64,000 nucleotides of DNA from Herbiconiux sp. A18JL235 (GTDB lineage: Bacteria; Actinomycetota; Actinomycetes; Actinomycetales; Microbacteriaceae): NCBI RefSeq assembly GCF_040939305.1, contig NZ_CP162511.1, positions 2,542,001 through 2,606,000 on the forward strand. The letters are read 5' to 3'. The translations under genes and the position numbers were made by a program. Position 1 is the first letter of the stretch, and each line of letters starts with the position of its first letter. Shown in pieces: positions 9,710 through 17,567 of the stretch. Below the pieces are notes generated by a model, which was not told where the DNA came from, did not search any database, and saw nothing but the letters and a program-made list of their open reading frames with translations.

Positions 9710-10627
9710 TCAGCTGATGCGCACGCGCGGATCGGCGAGGGCGTAGGTGAGGTCGACCAGGATGTTCAGCAGCACGACGGCGATGCCGACGATGAACACA
9801 CTGGCCTGGATGAGAGCGAAGTCGCGGTTGAGCACCGCGCCGACGATGAGCGTTCCGATGCCGGGGAAGGCGAACACGGTGCCCACGATGATCGCACCGT
9901 TCACCATCCCGGCGGCGCGGTCTCCGGCGACGGTGATGATCGGCAGGGCCGCATTGCGCAGGGCGTGACGGTAGACGAGCCTGTTGCCGACGAAACCTCG
10001 CGCGCGGGCGTTCTGCACGTAGCCCGAACCGAGAGCGTCGATCATCGCCCCCCGGGTCACCTGGATGAGCACACCGAGCGGCGCCAGCATCAGCGTGGCG
10101 ACGGGCAGGATCCAGGCGGCCGGTGTCGCTGCACCGGAGGTGGGCAGCAGACCGAGCTGGATGGAGAGGAAGAGCACGCCCACGAGGGCGAACCAGAAGT
10201 CGGGGATGCTCGCGGTGGTCAGGGAGGAGAATGTGATCACCTTGTCCATCGGGCGGAACTTGCGTCGCGCGGCGACGGCCCCCAAGGGGACGGCGATCGC
10301 CAACGACAGGGTGAGCGCGATCGCTGCGAGTGCGAGCGTGGGCGGCATGGCCTCCGCCGCGGCGACGAGCGCAGGACGTTGCTGCCAGATGGAGTCGCCG
10401 AAGTCAAGACGCGCCGCGCCTCCCAGGAACCTCAGGAACTGCTCCCAGACGGGCAGGTCGAAACCGTACTGCGCGTTGAACTGGGCGTAGCGCTCAGGAC
10501 TCGCGCCTTCGGGAAGGTACAGGTTCGCGGGGCTGCCGGTCAGTCGCGCCAGGAAGAAGACGATCACCACGACGCCGATGACGGTGACGACGCTCGTGAC
10601 CAGCCGTCGCAGCAAGAATTTCCACAT
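9710..10627 (-). CDS. ABC transporter permease (DppB-like)
   Basis: A 305-residue integral membrane subunit starting MWKFLLRRLVTSVVTVIGVV, the hallmark first helix of DppB/OppB permeases, followed by five further membrane segments. The extracytoplasmic part carries LDFGDSIWQQRP, and the EAA loop region YVQNARARGFVGNRLVYRHALRNA is clear. It lies 57 bp downstream of the solute-binding protein gene, and that gap holds a strong hairpin which probably tunes expression relative to the binding protein. Confidence 0.93.
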   Translation of the reverse strand: MWKFLLRRLVTSVVTVIGVVVIVFFLARLTGSPANLYLPEGASPERYAQFNAQYGFDLPVWEQFLRFLGGAARLDFGDSIWQQRPALVAAAEAMPPTLALAAIALTLSLAIAVPLGAVAARRKFRPMDKVITFSSLTTASIPDFWFALVGVLFLSIQLGLLPTSGAATPAAWILPVATLMLAPLGVLIQVTRGAMIDALGSGYVQNARARGFVGNRLVYRHALRNAALPIITVAGDRAAGMVNGAIIVGTVFAFPGIGTLIVGAVLNRDFALIQASVFIVGIAVVLLNILVDLTYALADPRVRIS

Positions 10628-10645
10628 GGGGTGTCAGCTCCAGAA

Positions 10646-10678
10646 GGGCTGCGGCCGGTTCACGGCCGGCCGCAGCCC
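10646..10678 (-). promoter_or_regulatory. Intercistronic hairpin between binding-protein and permease genes
   Basis: Perfect 13-bp inverted repeat, GGGCTGCGGCCGG and its complement, separated by a 7-base loop (TTCACGG). It lies just after the binding-protein stop codon and before the permease start. No T-run follows on the transcribed strand, so it looks more like a partial terminator or 3' mRNA-stabilising stem than a full terminator. In binding-protein-dependent transporters such stems commonly give excess binding protein over permease (inference). Confidence 0.65.
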
Positions 10679-10684
10679 TCGGGG

Positions 10685-12211
10685 TCAGTTGGCGAAATGG
10701 ACGTCGGAGATGCGCAGCTCGATGCCGGTGAGTCCGTTGGGCTCGTACTCGATACCGGGGCCGAGCATCAACAGCTTCGACTGGAGGGCGATGGGCAGGA
10801 ACGCGCCGACCTCGTCGTACTCGTACGACGCGGCCTCCTGATAGAGCCCGGATCGCTCGTCACCGACCGCGAGCTCGGCCTGCTGCAGCAGGGCGTCGAT
10901 CTCGGGGCTACGGACGGTGGAGTTCGAGCCTTCGCTGCCCATGTACTTCGGGAAGGTGAAGCTGGCGTCGCCCGAGACGTTGTCGTGCGAGATCGCGATG
11001 ATGTTCGCCTTCTGGTCCTCGGGGAAGGGAGCTCGCAGAAGCTGCAGCCAGGCGTCGGTGTCGAGGCTCAGGATGCTGACCGAGAAGCCGGCCTCCTGCA
11101 GGTTCTGGTGCACCGCCTGGATGACCTCGTCGGAGCCGGGGAACAGGTCGGGACGGGTCACGAGGTCGAACGGGGCGTCGACGTCGACGCCGTCGGCCTT
11201 CGCCTCGGCCAGGAGCTCCTTGGCCTTCTCGGGATCGTAACCCGGGCCGGTGTAGCCGTCGACGAAACCGTTCACCGTCGAGGCGACGATCTGATCGGTG
11301 GGAACACCGGCGCGGTCCATCAGCGAGGCGACGATCGTCTCCTTGTCGATGGCGTAGGCGGCGGCCTGACGCACCCGGATGTCGGTGAACGGCGCCTTCT
11401 CGGTGGGCGTGCGAAGGAAGAACACGCGGTTGTCGCTGTACTCCTTCGTGCGGTCGTCTGTGGTCGCATCCTGCACCGAGACGGGCACCGCGATGCTCGC
11501 CTCACCGGTCTTCGCCATGCCCGCGCGAACCGAGGGCTCGGAGCGGTAGACGTAGGTGACCCCGGTCGCTTCGGGGGAATCACCCCAGTAGCCGTCGTAT
11601 CGCGCGAGCGTCACGGATTCACCCTGAACCCAGTCTTCGAAGGAATAGGGACCCGTTCCGACGGGCTCCGAGGTCTTCTGATCGGCCGGTGTGCTCGGCG
11701 CACTGATGTCGGCGTAGCTGATGCGCAGCGGAAGGATGGAGTCGGGCGTCTCGGAGACGATCTCCAGCGTCGTGGCGTCGATCGCCGTCGCTGTGAGCGG
11801 GTAGGGGAACTGGTCGAGGTTCTGGCAGTTCAGCTCAGGGTCGACGACGCGGTTGATGCTGGCGGCGGCCGCTTCTGCGTCGAAGGCGCTTCCGTCCTGG
11901 AACGTCACACCCTCCCGCAGGCTGAACGTCCACGTGCGGTCGTCCTTCTGCTCCCACGACTCGGCGAGCAACGGCTCGACCTCCCCTGTGGCGGGGTCGA
12001 TGTGCGTGAGCGACTCCGTCACGTTCGAGCGCAGCACGACCGCGTTCGCGGCATCCTGTGTGTCACACGGATCGAGGGAGACCGGCTCGACCGCGACGAC
12101 GACCGTCAGGTCGCGGTCGGCGGGGGCGCCTTCCGAGGTGCCGGCGCAGCCGGCGAGAAGGACGAGAGACGAGACGGCGAACGCCGCTGCTCCCACTGAC
12201 GTCTTTGTCAT
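10685..12211 (-). CDS. ABC transporter solute-binding lipoprotein (SBP family 5, DppA-like)
   Basis: A 508-residue substrate-binding protein. The N-terminus is a lipoprotein signal with lipobox L-A-G-C at residues 19-22, then an Asp-rich linker. The mature region shows SBP_bac_5 features: EPLLAESWEQKDDRTWTFSL, VGTGPYSFEDW, the VRQAAAYAIDKETIV block and YDPEKAKELLAEAKADG. Length matches the family (500-540). It is anchored outside the membrane and delivers the substrate to the downstream permeases. It sits directly after the D-2-hydroxyacid dehydrogenase and GHL6-like genes, suggesting that the ligand is the compound those enzymes process rather than a peptide. Confidence 0.93.
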   Translation of the reverse strand: MTKTSVGAAAFAVSSLVLLAGCAGTSEGAPADRDLTVVVAVEPVSLDPCDTQDAANAVVLRSNVTESLTHIDPATGEVEPLLAESWEQKDDRTWTFSLREGVTFQDGSAFDAEAAAASINRVVDPELNCQNLDQFPYPLTATAIDATTLEIVSETPDSILPLRISYADISAPSTPADQKTSEPVGTGPYSFEDWVQGESVTLARYDGYWGDSPEATGVTYVYRSEPSVRAGMAKTGEASIAVPVSVQDATTDDRTKEYSDNRVFFLRTPTEKAPFTDIRVRQAAAYAIDKETIVASLMDRAGVPTDQIVASTVNGFVDGYTGPGYDPEKAKELLAEAKADGVDVDAPFDLVTRPDLFPGSDEVIQAVHQNLQEAGFSVSILSLDTDAWLQLLRAPFPEDQKANIIAISHDNVSGDASFTFPKYMGSEGSNSTVRSPEIDALLQQAELAVGDERSGLYQEAASYEYDEVGAFLPIALQSKLLMLGPGIEYEPNGLTGIELRISDVHFAN

Positions 12212-12258
12212 CTGTGGTTCTCCATTCAGGGATGGTCGGGAAGGGGCGTCTGCCACCC

Positions 12259-13284
12259 TCAGTGCTGGGTCGGTGCTGATGCGGAAAGGCTTCGCGTGAA
12301 GGCGTCGCGCGGCGTGATGGCGTTGAGCAGGTCTTGCCCCGCCCGGTACCGACGGGCGTTCTCGACGATGGTGTCGATCGATCGCTGGGTCTTGTCGGGC
12401 ATGCGCGGAGTCATGTGAGGGGTCATCACGAGGTTCGGAGCATCCCAGAGGGGTGAGTCGGCCGGCAGGGGCTCCTGTTCGAAGACGTCGAGCCCCGCAC
12501 CGCCGATCGTTCCCGACTCGAGCGCCTCGATGAGCGCCACCGTGTCGATGACCGGTCCCCGTGCCAAATTGATGAGGAATGCCGTCGACTTCATCTGCGC
12601 CAGACGCGCCGCGTCGAACAGGTGGAAGGTCTCGTCGGTGAGCTGTGTCGCCAGCATGATGACGTCGGATTCCTCGACGAGGCGGTCGATGCCGTCGCCG
12701 GAATCGGACGAAAGGAGCAGATCGACCTCGTCGGGTGCTGCGTCGGCAGAGCGACGATAGACGATCACCTTCATGCCGAACGCCTTGCCGAGTCGCGCCA
12801 TCTCGCGGCCGGTGTGGCCGAAGCCCACCACGCCGAGCGTCTTGCCCCAGAGTCCTTCCTTCCAGAAGTACCCCTCGATGCCGCGCCAGACGTGGTCGCG
12901 CTGGTGCTGGAAGAGCCGTTCGGCCTCGAAGGTGAGGGCGAGGGCGAAGTAGAACCCGTGCTGGGCGAGGGCAGGTGCCGAGCGCCCGGCGGATCCGGTG
13001 ACGAGCAGCCCTTTGGCGAAGACGTCGGGACGGGCCGAGCGGTTGAGGCCGGAGTGGTCGCAGTGCACCCACCGCAGGTGGGGCGCAGCGACGAAGCGAT
13101 CGTCGAGGTCGCCCTCGAGCACGGCCACGTCGGCGCGCTCCAGCACTTCGGCGATGGTGGCGGAGTCGTCGGAGGGACACCATACGAACTCCGCGGGAGC
13201 GAAAGCGCGCCTCAACTGATCGATCTCGCTCTCGTCGAACGGCACAGTCGAGAGCACGGTCGAGATGGTCCTGGTGTCGCTCAT
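12259..13284 (-). CDS. D-2-hydroxyacid dehydrogenase
   Basis: A 341-residue NAD(P)-dependent oxidoreductase acting on 2-hydroxy/2-keto acids. The Rossmann motif GVVGFGHTGREMA is near residue 155. The catalytic Arg is in NLARGPVID, the Glu in FEQEPLPADSPLW and the His in MTPHMT, all in family order. It resembles glyoxylate/hydroxypyruvate reductase-like members. The start overlaps the stop of the GHL6-like gene by 4 bp (ATGA). Within an operon that also holds a tartronate-semialdehyde-reductase-like enzyme and lies divergent from glycerate kinase, a role in 2-keto acid, hydroxypyruvate or glyoxylate reduction is reasonable (inference). Confidence 0.9.
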   Translation of the reverse strand: MSDTRTISTVLSTVPFDESEIDQLRRAFAPAEFVWCPSDDSATIAEVLERADVAVLEGDLDDRFVAAPHLRWVHCDHSGLNRSARPDVFAKGLLVTGSAGRSAPALAQHGFYFALALTFEAERLFQHQRDHVWRGIEGYFWKEGLWGKTLGVVGFGHTGREMARLGKAFGMKVIVYRRSADAAPDEVDLLLSSDSGDGIDRLVEESDVIMLATQLTDETFHLFDAARLAQMKSTAFLINLARGPVIDTVALIEALESGTIGGAGLDVFEQEPLPADSPLWDAPNLVMTPHMTPRMPDKTQRSIDTIVENARRYRAGQDLLNAITPRDAFTRSLSASAPTQH

Positions 13285-15395
13285 GCGGCATCCTTCGTGT
13301 CGGGTCGGGGGCGTTCGGCGTCGCCCGCGGTGATGGTGATGACGTCGAAGAGGCCGATGGCGGGCAACTTCACCACTGCTCGGCCGTCCTCCCATTCGAC
13401 AGCGCAGTCCACGCCACTCACGAGCGAACGCGCCGTCAGGCCGGATTCCCGGTCGTCCGGGGAGAGGGGAACGGCGATCTCGCCTCCCGTGATGGCTATC
13501 TCAGGGCCGAAGCTCGTGCGTCTGGCTCCGGAGAGGTTGAGCACGTGCACGACGGTGAGTCCCTCCCGGCGCTGCACCGTGATCTCGGCCTGCTCGGGGA
13601 GAACGGCGGTGATGCCGAGGTCGTCCCCGGCGAGCTCGCCGACCACGCTCAGGACGAGGTCCCGGATGCTCGTGAGACCGAGTTCGTGGTAGCTCCGACC
13701 GATCGTCCACGGGACCACGGCGATCCGTCCGCCTCCTGAGGTCCTGGGGCTCACCAGATAGGCGGGCTGGCCGTCGGGCAGGTTGCCGTACGACTTCTCC
13801 GGTGGTCCGAAGGGCGCTCTGCCGAGGTGCTCACCGTGCAGCTGGGCGTCGATGCGGGGTTCGATGTCGTGATGCGCGCCGTAGACCGGCACGAGCGCGC
13901 CGCTGAAACGGACCCCACCGCCCTGGCCTTCGCCGGCCACATAGGTCGATTTGAGCTCCTCGGGGTCGCTGACGGTGTGCAGGACGCGGCGCACCGGAGT
14001 GCCGGCCAGGAGGGGAGCCCCTGTGGCGTCGAATCCACTGGTGCCGGTCAACGCGATCCGCCCTCCTCCGGTCACGAAGTCGTCGAGCGCCGCGACGACG
14101 TCGGGGGTCAACCCGTCCATATCAGGCACGAGAAGGAGTGAGTAGCGGTCGAGACCACCGGCACCGCGCATGCCCGCTAGGCCCTCGAGCGGGACGACAT
14201 CGAACGCGACGTGGGTCTGCTGCAGCGCGGAGTACAGTCCGCGGAACTCGTGCACCGATTCCTGGTGGCGCTCGAGCCCCTGAGCCAGCCGATCGGGCCT
14301 CACCAACCCCACCCTGGCGCCGGGCCGGAGTGATTCGTAGACGCTGCGCTGGCCGTGGTGGAAACGCACGATCTCCGACGCCGGGTCGAGCGCAGCGTAA
14401 TGGACGTCGCCCGGTGCACCCATGATGTAGGTCGACGGGTTCGCCCCGCGCGCCATGGCCTGGAGCAGGTACTGCACGAAGTGCTCGGGCTGCTCTCCCG
14501 CCAGCCGGTACGGCATGTCGATGAAGGCGACCGAGTTCACCACGACCGGCCGATCGGGCTCCCGCGAGCGGAAGGCACTGACGGCCTCGCCCGTCGCGTG
14601 GTGCCACAGCTCCCGCCCCACCTCGTTGTTGGCCTCGTAGAACACGATGTCCGAACGGATGAGCCCGACGTTGGGCCGGCGAGCGCGGATGTGCGCATTG
14701 ATCCGGTCGGTGAGGTCGCCGATGACACCGGCCGACCAGTTGCGCCAGAGGTCGTACGCCGGAGATTCGGGCCCGGTCGGAAGCTCGAGCCCGCCGCTGT
14801 AGGCGGCGAAGGCGATGCGGGACGACTCGTTCTGCGAGACCCCGCGATACCGCCCGCTGTAGTCGATCTCGTTGAAGCCGAACCAGTTGAAGAAGAAGCC
14901 GTCGATGTCGTAGCGGTCGAGGATCTCGTCGATCACCTCGAACACCTTGTCCTGGTAGTACCCGGCGCTCGGGCACACGCTCACCAGACCGTTGTAGACC
15001 TGACGTCGACCCCGGGAGTCGATGAAGCACCACTCCGGGTGCTCATCGGCGATCGCGACGCTCACCTTCGAGAAGTCCATCCGTGCCAGCAACCGGAGTC
15101 CACGTCGGTGCGCCGCATCGACCGCGTCTCCGAGCAGATCTCCCCCCGGGCGGCCGTCGAGGAACGGGTTGCGCGTCTGGAAGGGGAGGTCGGACGGGTA
15201 GAACGACATGATCCCGCCGCCGTTCACGAGCCATGTGTCGGCGCCGAAGGCGACGACGGCATCGGCGACCTGATCGACGTCCATCGTCGCGTCGACCTCG
15301 CGGAGGTTGGTCTGGAACATTTCGAACGGTGCAGTCCACCAGTTCTCGCGCGAGAACCGGGCAGTGGTGCGCACCGGGGCATCGGTGCCGGTCAT
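13281..15395 (-). CDS. Putative glycosidase, GHL6-like TIM-barrel protein
   Basis: A 704-residue cytoplasmic protein without signal peptide. The N-terminal 350 residues read as an (alpha/beta)8 barrel: WLVNGGGIMSFYPSD, LLARMDFSKVSVAIADEHPEWC, then IDGFFFNWFGFNEIDYSG and LIRSDIVFYEANNE. These segments recall the hypothetical glycoside hydrolase 6 (GHL6) group related to alpha-L-fucosidases and GH42-like enzymes. A beta-galactosidase-trimerisation-like Rossmann domain follows (residues ~390-480, LLLVPDMDGLTPDVVAALDDFV), then a beta-sandwich. Activity of this group is not established as far as I know. It overlaps both neighbours by 4 bp, so it is tightly coupled to two dehydrogenases and an ABC importer. 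Confidence 0.72.
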   Translation of the reverse strand: MTGTDAPVRTTARFSRENWWTAPFEMFQTNLREVDATMDVDQVADAVVAFGADTWLVNGGGIMSFYPSDLPFQTRNPFLDGRPGGDLLGDAVDAAHRRGLRLLARMDFSKVSVAIADEHPEWCFIDSRGRRQVYNGLVSVCPSAGYYQDKVFEVIDEILDRYDIDGFFFNWFGFNEIDYSGRYRGVSQNESSRIAFAAYSGGLELPTGPESPAYDLWRNWSAGVIGDLTDRINAHIRARRPNVGLIRSDIVFYEANNEVGRELWHHATGEAVSAFRSREPDRPVVVNSVAFIDMPYRLAGEQPEHFVQYLLQAMARGANPSTYIMGAPGDVHYAALDPASEIVRFHHGQRSVYESLRPGARVGLVRPDRLAQGLERHQESVHEFRGLYSALQQTHVAFDVVPLEGLAGMRGAGGLDRYSLLLVPDMDGLTPDVVAALDDFVTGGGRIALTGTSGFDATGAPLLAGTPVRRVLHTVSDPEELKSTYVAGEGQGGGVRFSGALVPVYGAHHDIEPRIDAQLHGEHLGRAPFGPPEKSYGNLPDGQPAYLVSPRTSGGGRIAVVPWTIGRSYHELGLTSIRDLVLSVVGELAGDDLGITAVLPEQAEITVQRREGLTVVHVLNLSGARRTSFGPEIAITGGEIAVPLSPDDRESGLTARSLVSGVDCAVEWEDGRAVVKLPAIGLFDVITITAGDAERPRPDTKDAA

Positions 15396-16288
15396 CGTCG
15401 TCCTCCCCCGTTGAGCTCGGTCGTGAGAGCGAGCAGCGCGGAGTGGTCGAGCGCGCCGTCTCCCCGTGCGACGAGTGCCTGGACGAGCTGGGCGACCAGG
15501 GCGGTCGCGGGGAGGGCGACCCCCGCCTCGCGGGCGGTGCGCTGAACGATGCCGAGGTCTTTGTGGTGCAGCTCCACGCGGAAGCCCGGCGTGTAGTCCT
15601 CCTCGAGGAAGGCCCGCCGCTTGCGCTGGAGGACGGTACTTCCGGCAAGGCCCCCGCCGATGACATCCAGTGCCAGCTCGAGATCGACCCCTTGCGCACG
15701 CAGGAACACCAGGGCCTCGGCCAGCATCTGCAGGTGGCCCGCCACCATGAGCTGGTTGGCCGCCTTCACCGACTGCCCGCTGCCGGCGGGGCCGACCCTG
15801 ACGATCGTGGAGCCGAGAGCCTGCAGCAGCGGGAGAGCTCGGTCGACGACGTGCTGCTCCCCACCGATCATGATCGACAGCGCGCCTTCGACGGCGCCTG
15901 CCTCACCGCCACTGACGGGCGCATCGAGTGCCGCGACCCCCTGGGTCGCGAGTCGTTCGGCGATCGCGATCGACGCTCCCGGCTCGATGGTGCTCATGTC
16001 GATGAACAACGCTCCGTCTCGGAGGAGGTGGGAGACGCCGCCTTCGGCGTCGTCGCCCCCGAAGAGCACACCGAGCACGTCGGGCGTATCGGGGAGCATG
16101 GTGATGAGCACCTCGGCACCGTCGACCGCCTCGGCCGCACTCGCCACGGTCTCGACCCCGGTCAGCGCAGCGGCCGCACGGGTCGCGGCGCTCCTGCTGA
16201 AGCCGCGCACGCGATGGCCACTCGCCACGAGGTTCGCCGCCATGGGTGCCCCCATGATGCCGAGACCGATGAATGCCACGTCTGCCAC
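15392..16288 (-). CDS. 3-hydroxyisobutyrate/2-hydroxy-3-oxopropionate reductase family protein (GarR/GlxR-like)
   Basis: A 298-residue beta-hydroxyacid dehydrogenase. The NAD(P) motif FIGLGIMGAPMAANL is at residues 5-19, the substrate-binding DAPVSGGEAGA near 118 and the catalytic Lys in GSGQSVKAANQLM near 170. Candidate reaction: tartronate semialdehyde + NAD(P)H to D-glycerate. This fits the divergent glycerate kinase, which would phosphorylate the product. It is the first gene of an eight-gene leftward operon. Family members also include 3-hydroxyisobutyrate dehydrogenase, so the substrate is inferred from context. Confidence 0.88.
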   Translation of the reverse strand: MADVAFIGLGIMGAPMAANLVASGHRVRGFSRSAATRAAAALTGVETVASAAEAVDGAEVLITMLPDTPDVLGVLFGGDDAEGGVSHLLRDGALFIDMSTIEPGASIAIAERLATQGVAALDAPVSGGEAGAVEGALSIMIGGEQHVVDRALPLLQALGSTIVRVGPAGSGQSVKAANQLMVAGHLQMLAEALVFLRAQGVDLELALDVIGGGLAGSTVLQRKRRAFLEEDYTPGFRVELHHKDLGIVQRTAREAGVALPATALVAQLVQALVARGDGALDHSALLALTTELNGGGRR

Positions 16289-16319
16289 CCGAACTCCTTC
16301 ACGTCACTGTGCCGCTGTC

Positions 16320-16400
16320 ACGATCGGTAGACCGATTTACTGACATCCTGCTTCGACCCGTTTACCGGGCTGGTAGCGATAGTATTTCGATTTACCAAGC
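16320..16400. promoter_or_regulatory. Divergent promoter with repeated TTTAC half-sites
   Basis: The 137-bp region between the GarR-like gene and glycerate kinase contains ATCGGT-AG-ACCGAT (16323-16336) and three TTTAC blocks at 16336, 16361 and 16391, two of them TTTACC. The middle one faces a GGTAG, forming TTTACC-GGGC-TGGTAG. These repeats look like binding sites for one regulator serving both directions. No regulator gene is adjacent, so the protein is not identified. Confidence 0.5.
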
Positions 16401-16425
16401 AAGTCAAATGACTGTCAGGAGAACT

Positions 16426-17535
16426 GTGAGAATCGTCTTCGCCCCCGATTCGTTCAAGGGCTCGGCCTCGGCGACGGCAGTAGCCACGTCGTTGATCGCA
16501 GGCTGGCGACGTGTTCGCCCTCACGACGACCTCATCGCGTCGCCGATGGCCGACGGCGGGGAGGGCACCCTCGACGCGTTCCTCTCCGGGCGGCCCGGCT
16601 CGACGCGGGTACCGGTGCGGGTCACCGGGCCCGCCGGCAGCAGGATCGAAGCCGCCTGGGTGAGGCTCCCCGACGGAACCGCGGTGGTGGAACTCGCCAG
16701 CACGAGCGGCATCACCTTGCTCGAACGCCTCGCACCGGAGACGAGCACCAGTCTGGGTTTCGGCGAGGCCATCGCCGATGCGATCGCCCACGGTGCACCG
16801 AGGCTCCTGCTCGCTCTCGGCGGAAGCGCTTCCACCGATGGCGGCGCCGGTCTGCTCGCGGCTCTCGGAGCCCGCATCACTCGCGCGTCTCGGGTCGGGA
16901 CTCAGCCGGAGGCCGCTGGCGCCGACGACATCCTCGACATCGACCTCGACACGCTTATCCCCCTCCCCCCGGAGGGCGCCGTCATCCTCTCCGACGTCAC
17001 GAACCCCCTTCTCGGCCCACACGGGAGCGCTGCGGTCTTCGGCCCGCAGAAGGGGGCGGATGCGGAGACCGTCGTCAGACTCGAGGAGCGCCTCAGCCGA
17101 CTCGCCCTGATGCCCTCCTTCGCGGGCACCGACCCCATGACTCCGGGCGCAGGAGCTGCCGGTGGCGCCGCGTACGCACTGCTCGCCTGGGGAGCGACGA
17201 TGCAGTCGGGCGCACGGGCAGTGGCGAAGGCGACGGGGCTCGATCGCGCGATGGCAGGAGCCGATCTGGTGATCACCGGCGAGGGACGGTTCGACAGTCA
17301 ATCACGGTCGGGGAAGGTCGTCGGGGAACTGCTGACGATGGCCGCGGAGGTCGCCGAGCGCCCGACGCCTCGTCTGGCGCTGGTCGCCGGCTCGATCGAG
17401 GCCGCGACCGATGGGTTCCGCGACACGGTGTCCCTCACCGCGCTCGCGGGCGGCACCGAATCGGCACTGACCCGGACGACCCACTGGCTGGAGGAAGCCG
17501 GCGCCCGCCTGGCCATGGGAATCGCGCGCAGCTGA
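16426..17535 (+). CDS. Glycerate kinase (class II, GlxK/GarK type)
   Basis: A 369-residue kinase that phosphorylates D-glycerate (to 2-phosphoglycerate in this class), linking glyoxylate or sugar-acid breakdown to glycolysis. Family blocks: RIVFAPDSFKGS at the N-terminus, SPMADGGEGTLDAFL (~37), GGSASTDGGAGLLAALGARI (~130) and ITGEGRFDSQSRSGK (~285). I chose the GTG at 16426 because an AGGAG sits just upstream and the family starts with (M)RIVFAPDSFK. An in-frame ATG at 16408 is the alternative, adding six residues. It is divergent from the GarR-like gene and convergent with the SQR-like gene (32-bp gap). Confidence 0.92.
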   Translation: MRIVFAPDSFKGSASATAVATSLIAGWRRVRPHDDLIASPMADGGEGTLDAFLSGRPGSTRVPVRVTGPAGSRIEAAWVRLPDGTAVVELASTSGITLLERLAPETSTSLGFGEAIADAIAHGAPRLLLALGGSASTDGGAGLLAALGARITRASRVGTQPEAAGADDILDIDLDTLIPLPPEGAVILSDVTNPLLGPHGSAAVFGPQKGADAETVVRLEERLSRLALMPSFAGTDPMTPGAGAAGGAAYALLAWGATMQSGARAVAKATGLDRAMAGADLVITGEGRFDSQSRSGKVVGELLTMAAEVAERPTPRLALVAGSIEAATDGFRDTVSLTALAGGTESALTRTTHWLEEAGARLAMGIARS

Positions 17536-17567
17536 GCCTCGAACCGCGGGGCACGCTTCAGGCGCGG

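Noticed and set aside
9965..12199. Long rightward open frame opposite the ABC transporter genes
   Set aside because: It is antisense to convincingly coding dpp genes; its Asp/Gly/Arg-rich translation is the shadow of high-GC codons.
16408..16425. ATG start for glycerate kinase
   Set aside because: It has no ribosome site, whereas the in-frame GTG 18 bp later follows AGGAG and matches the family N-terminus; kept only as an alternative.
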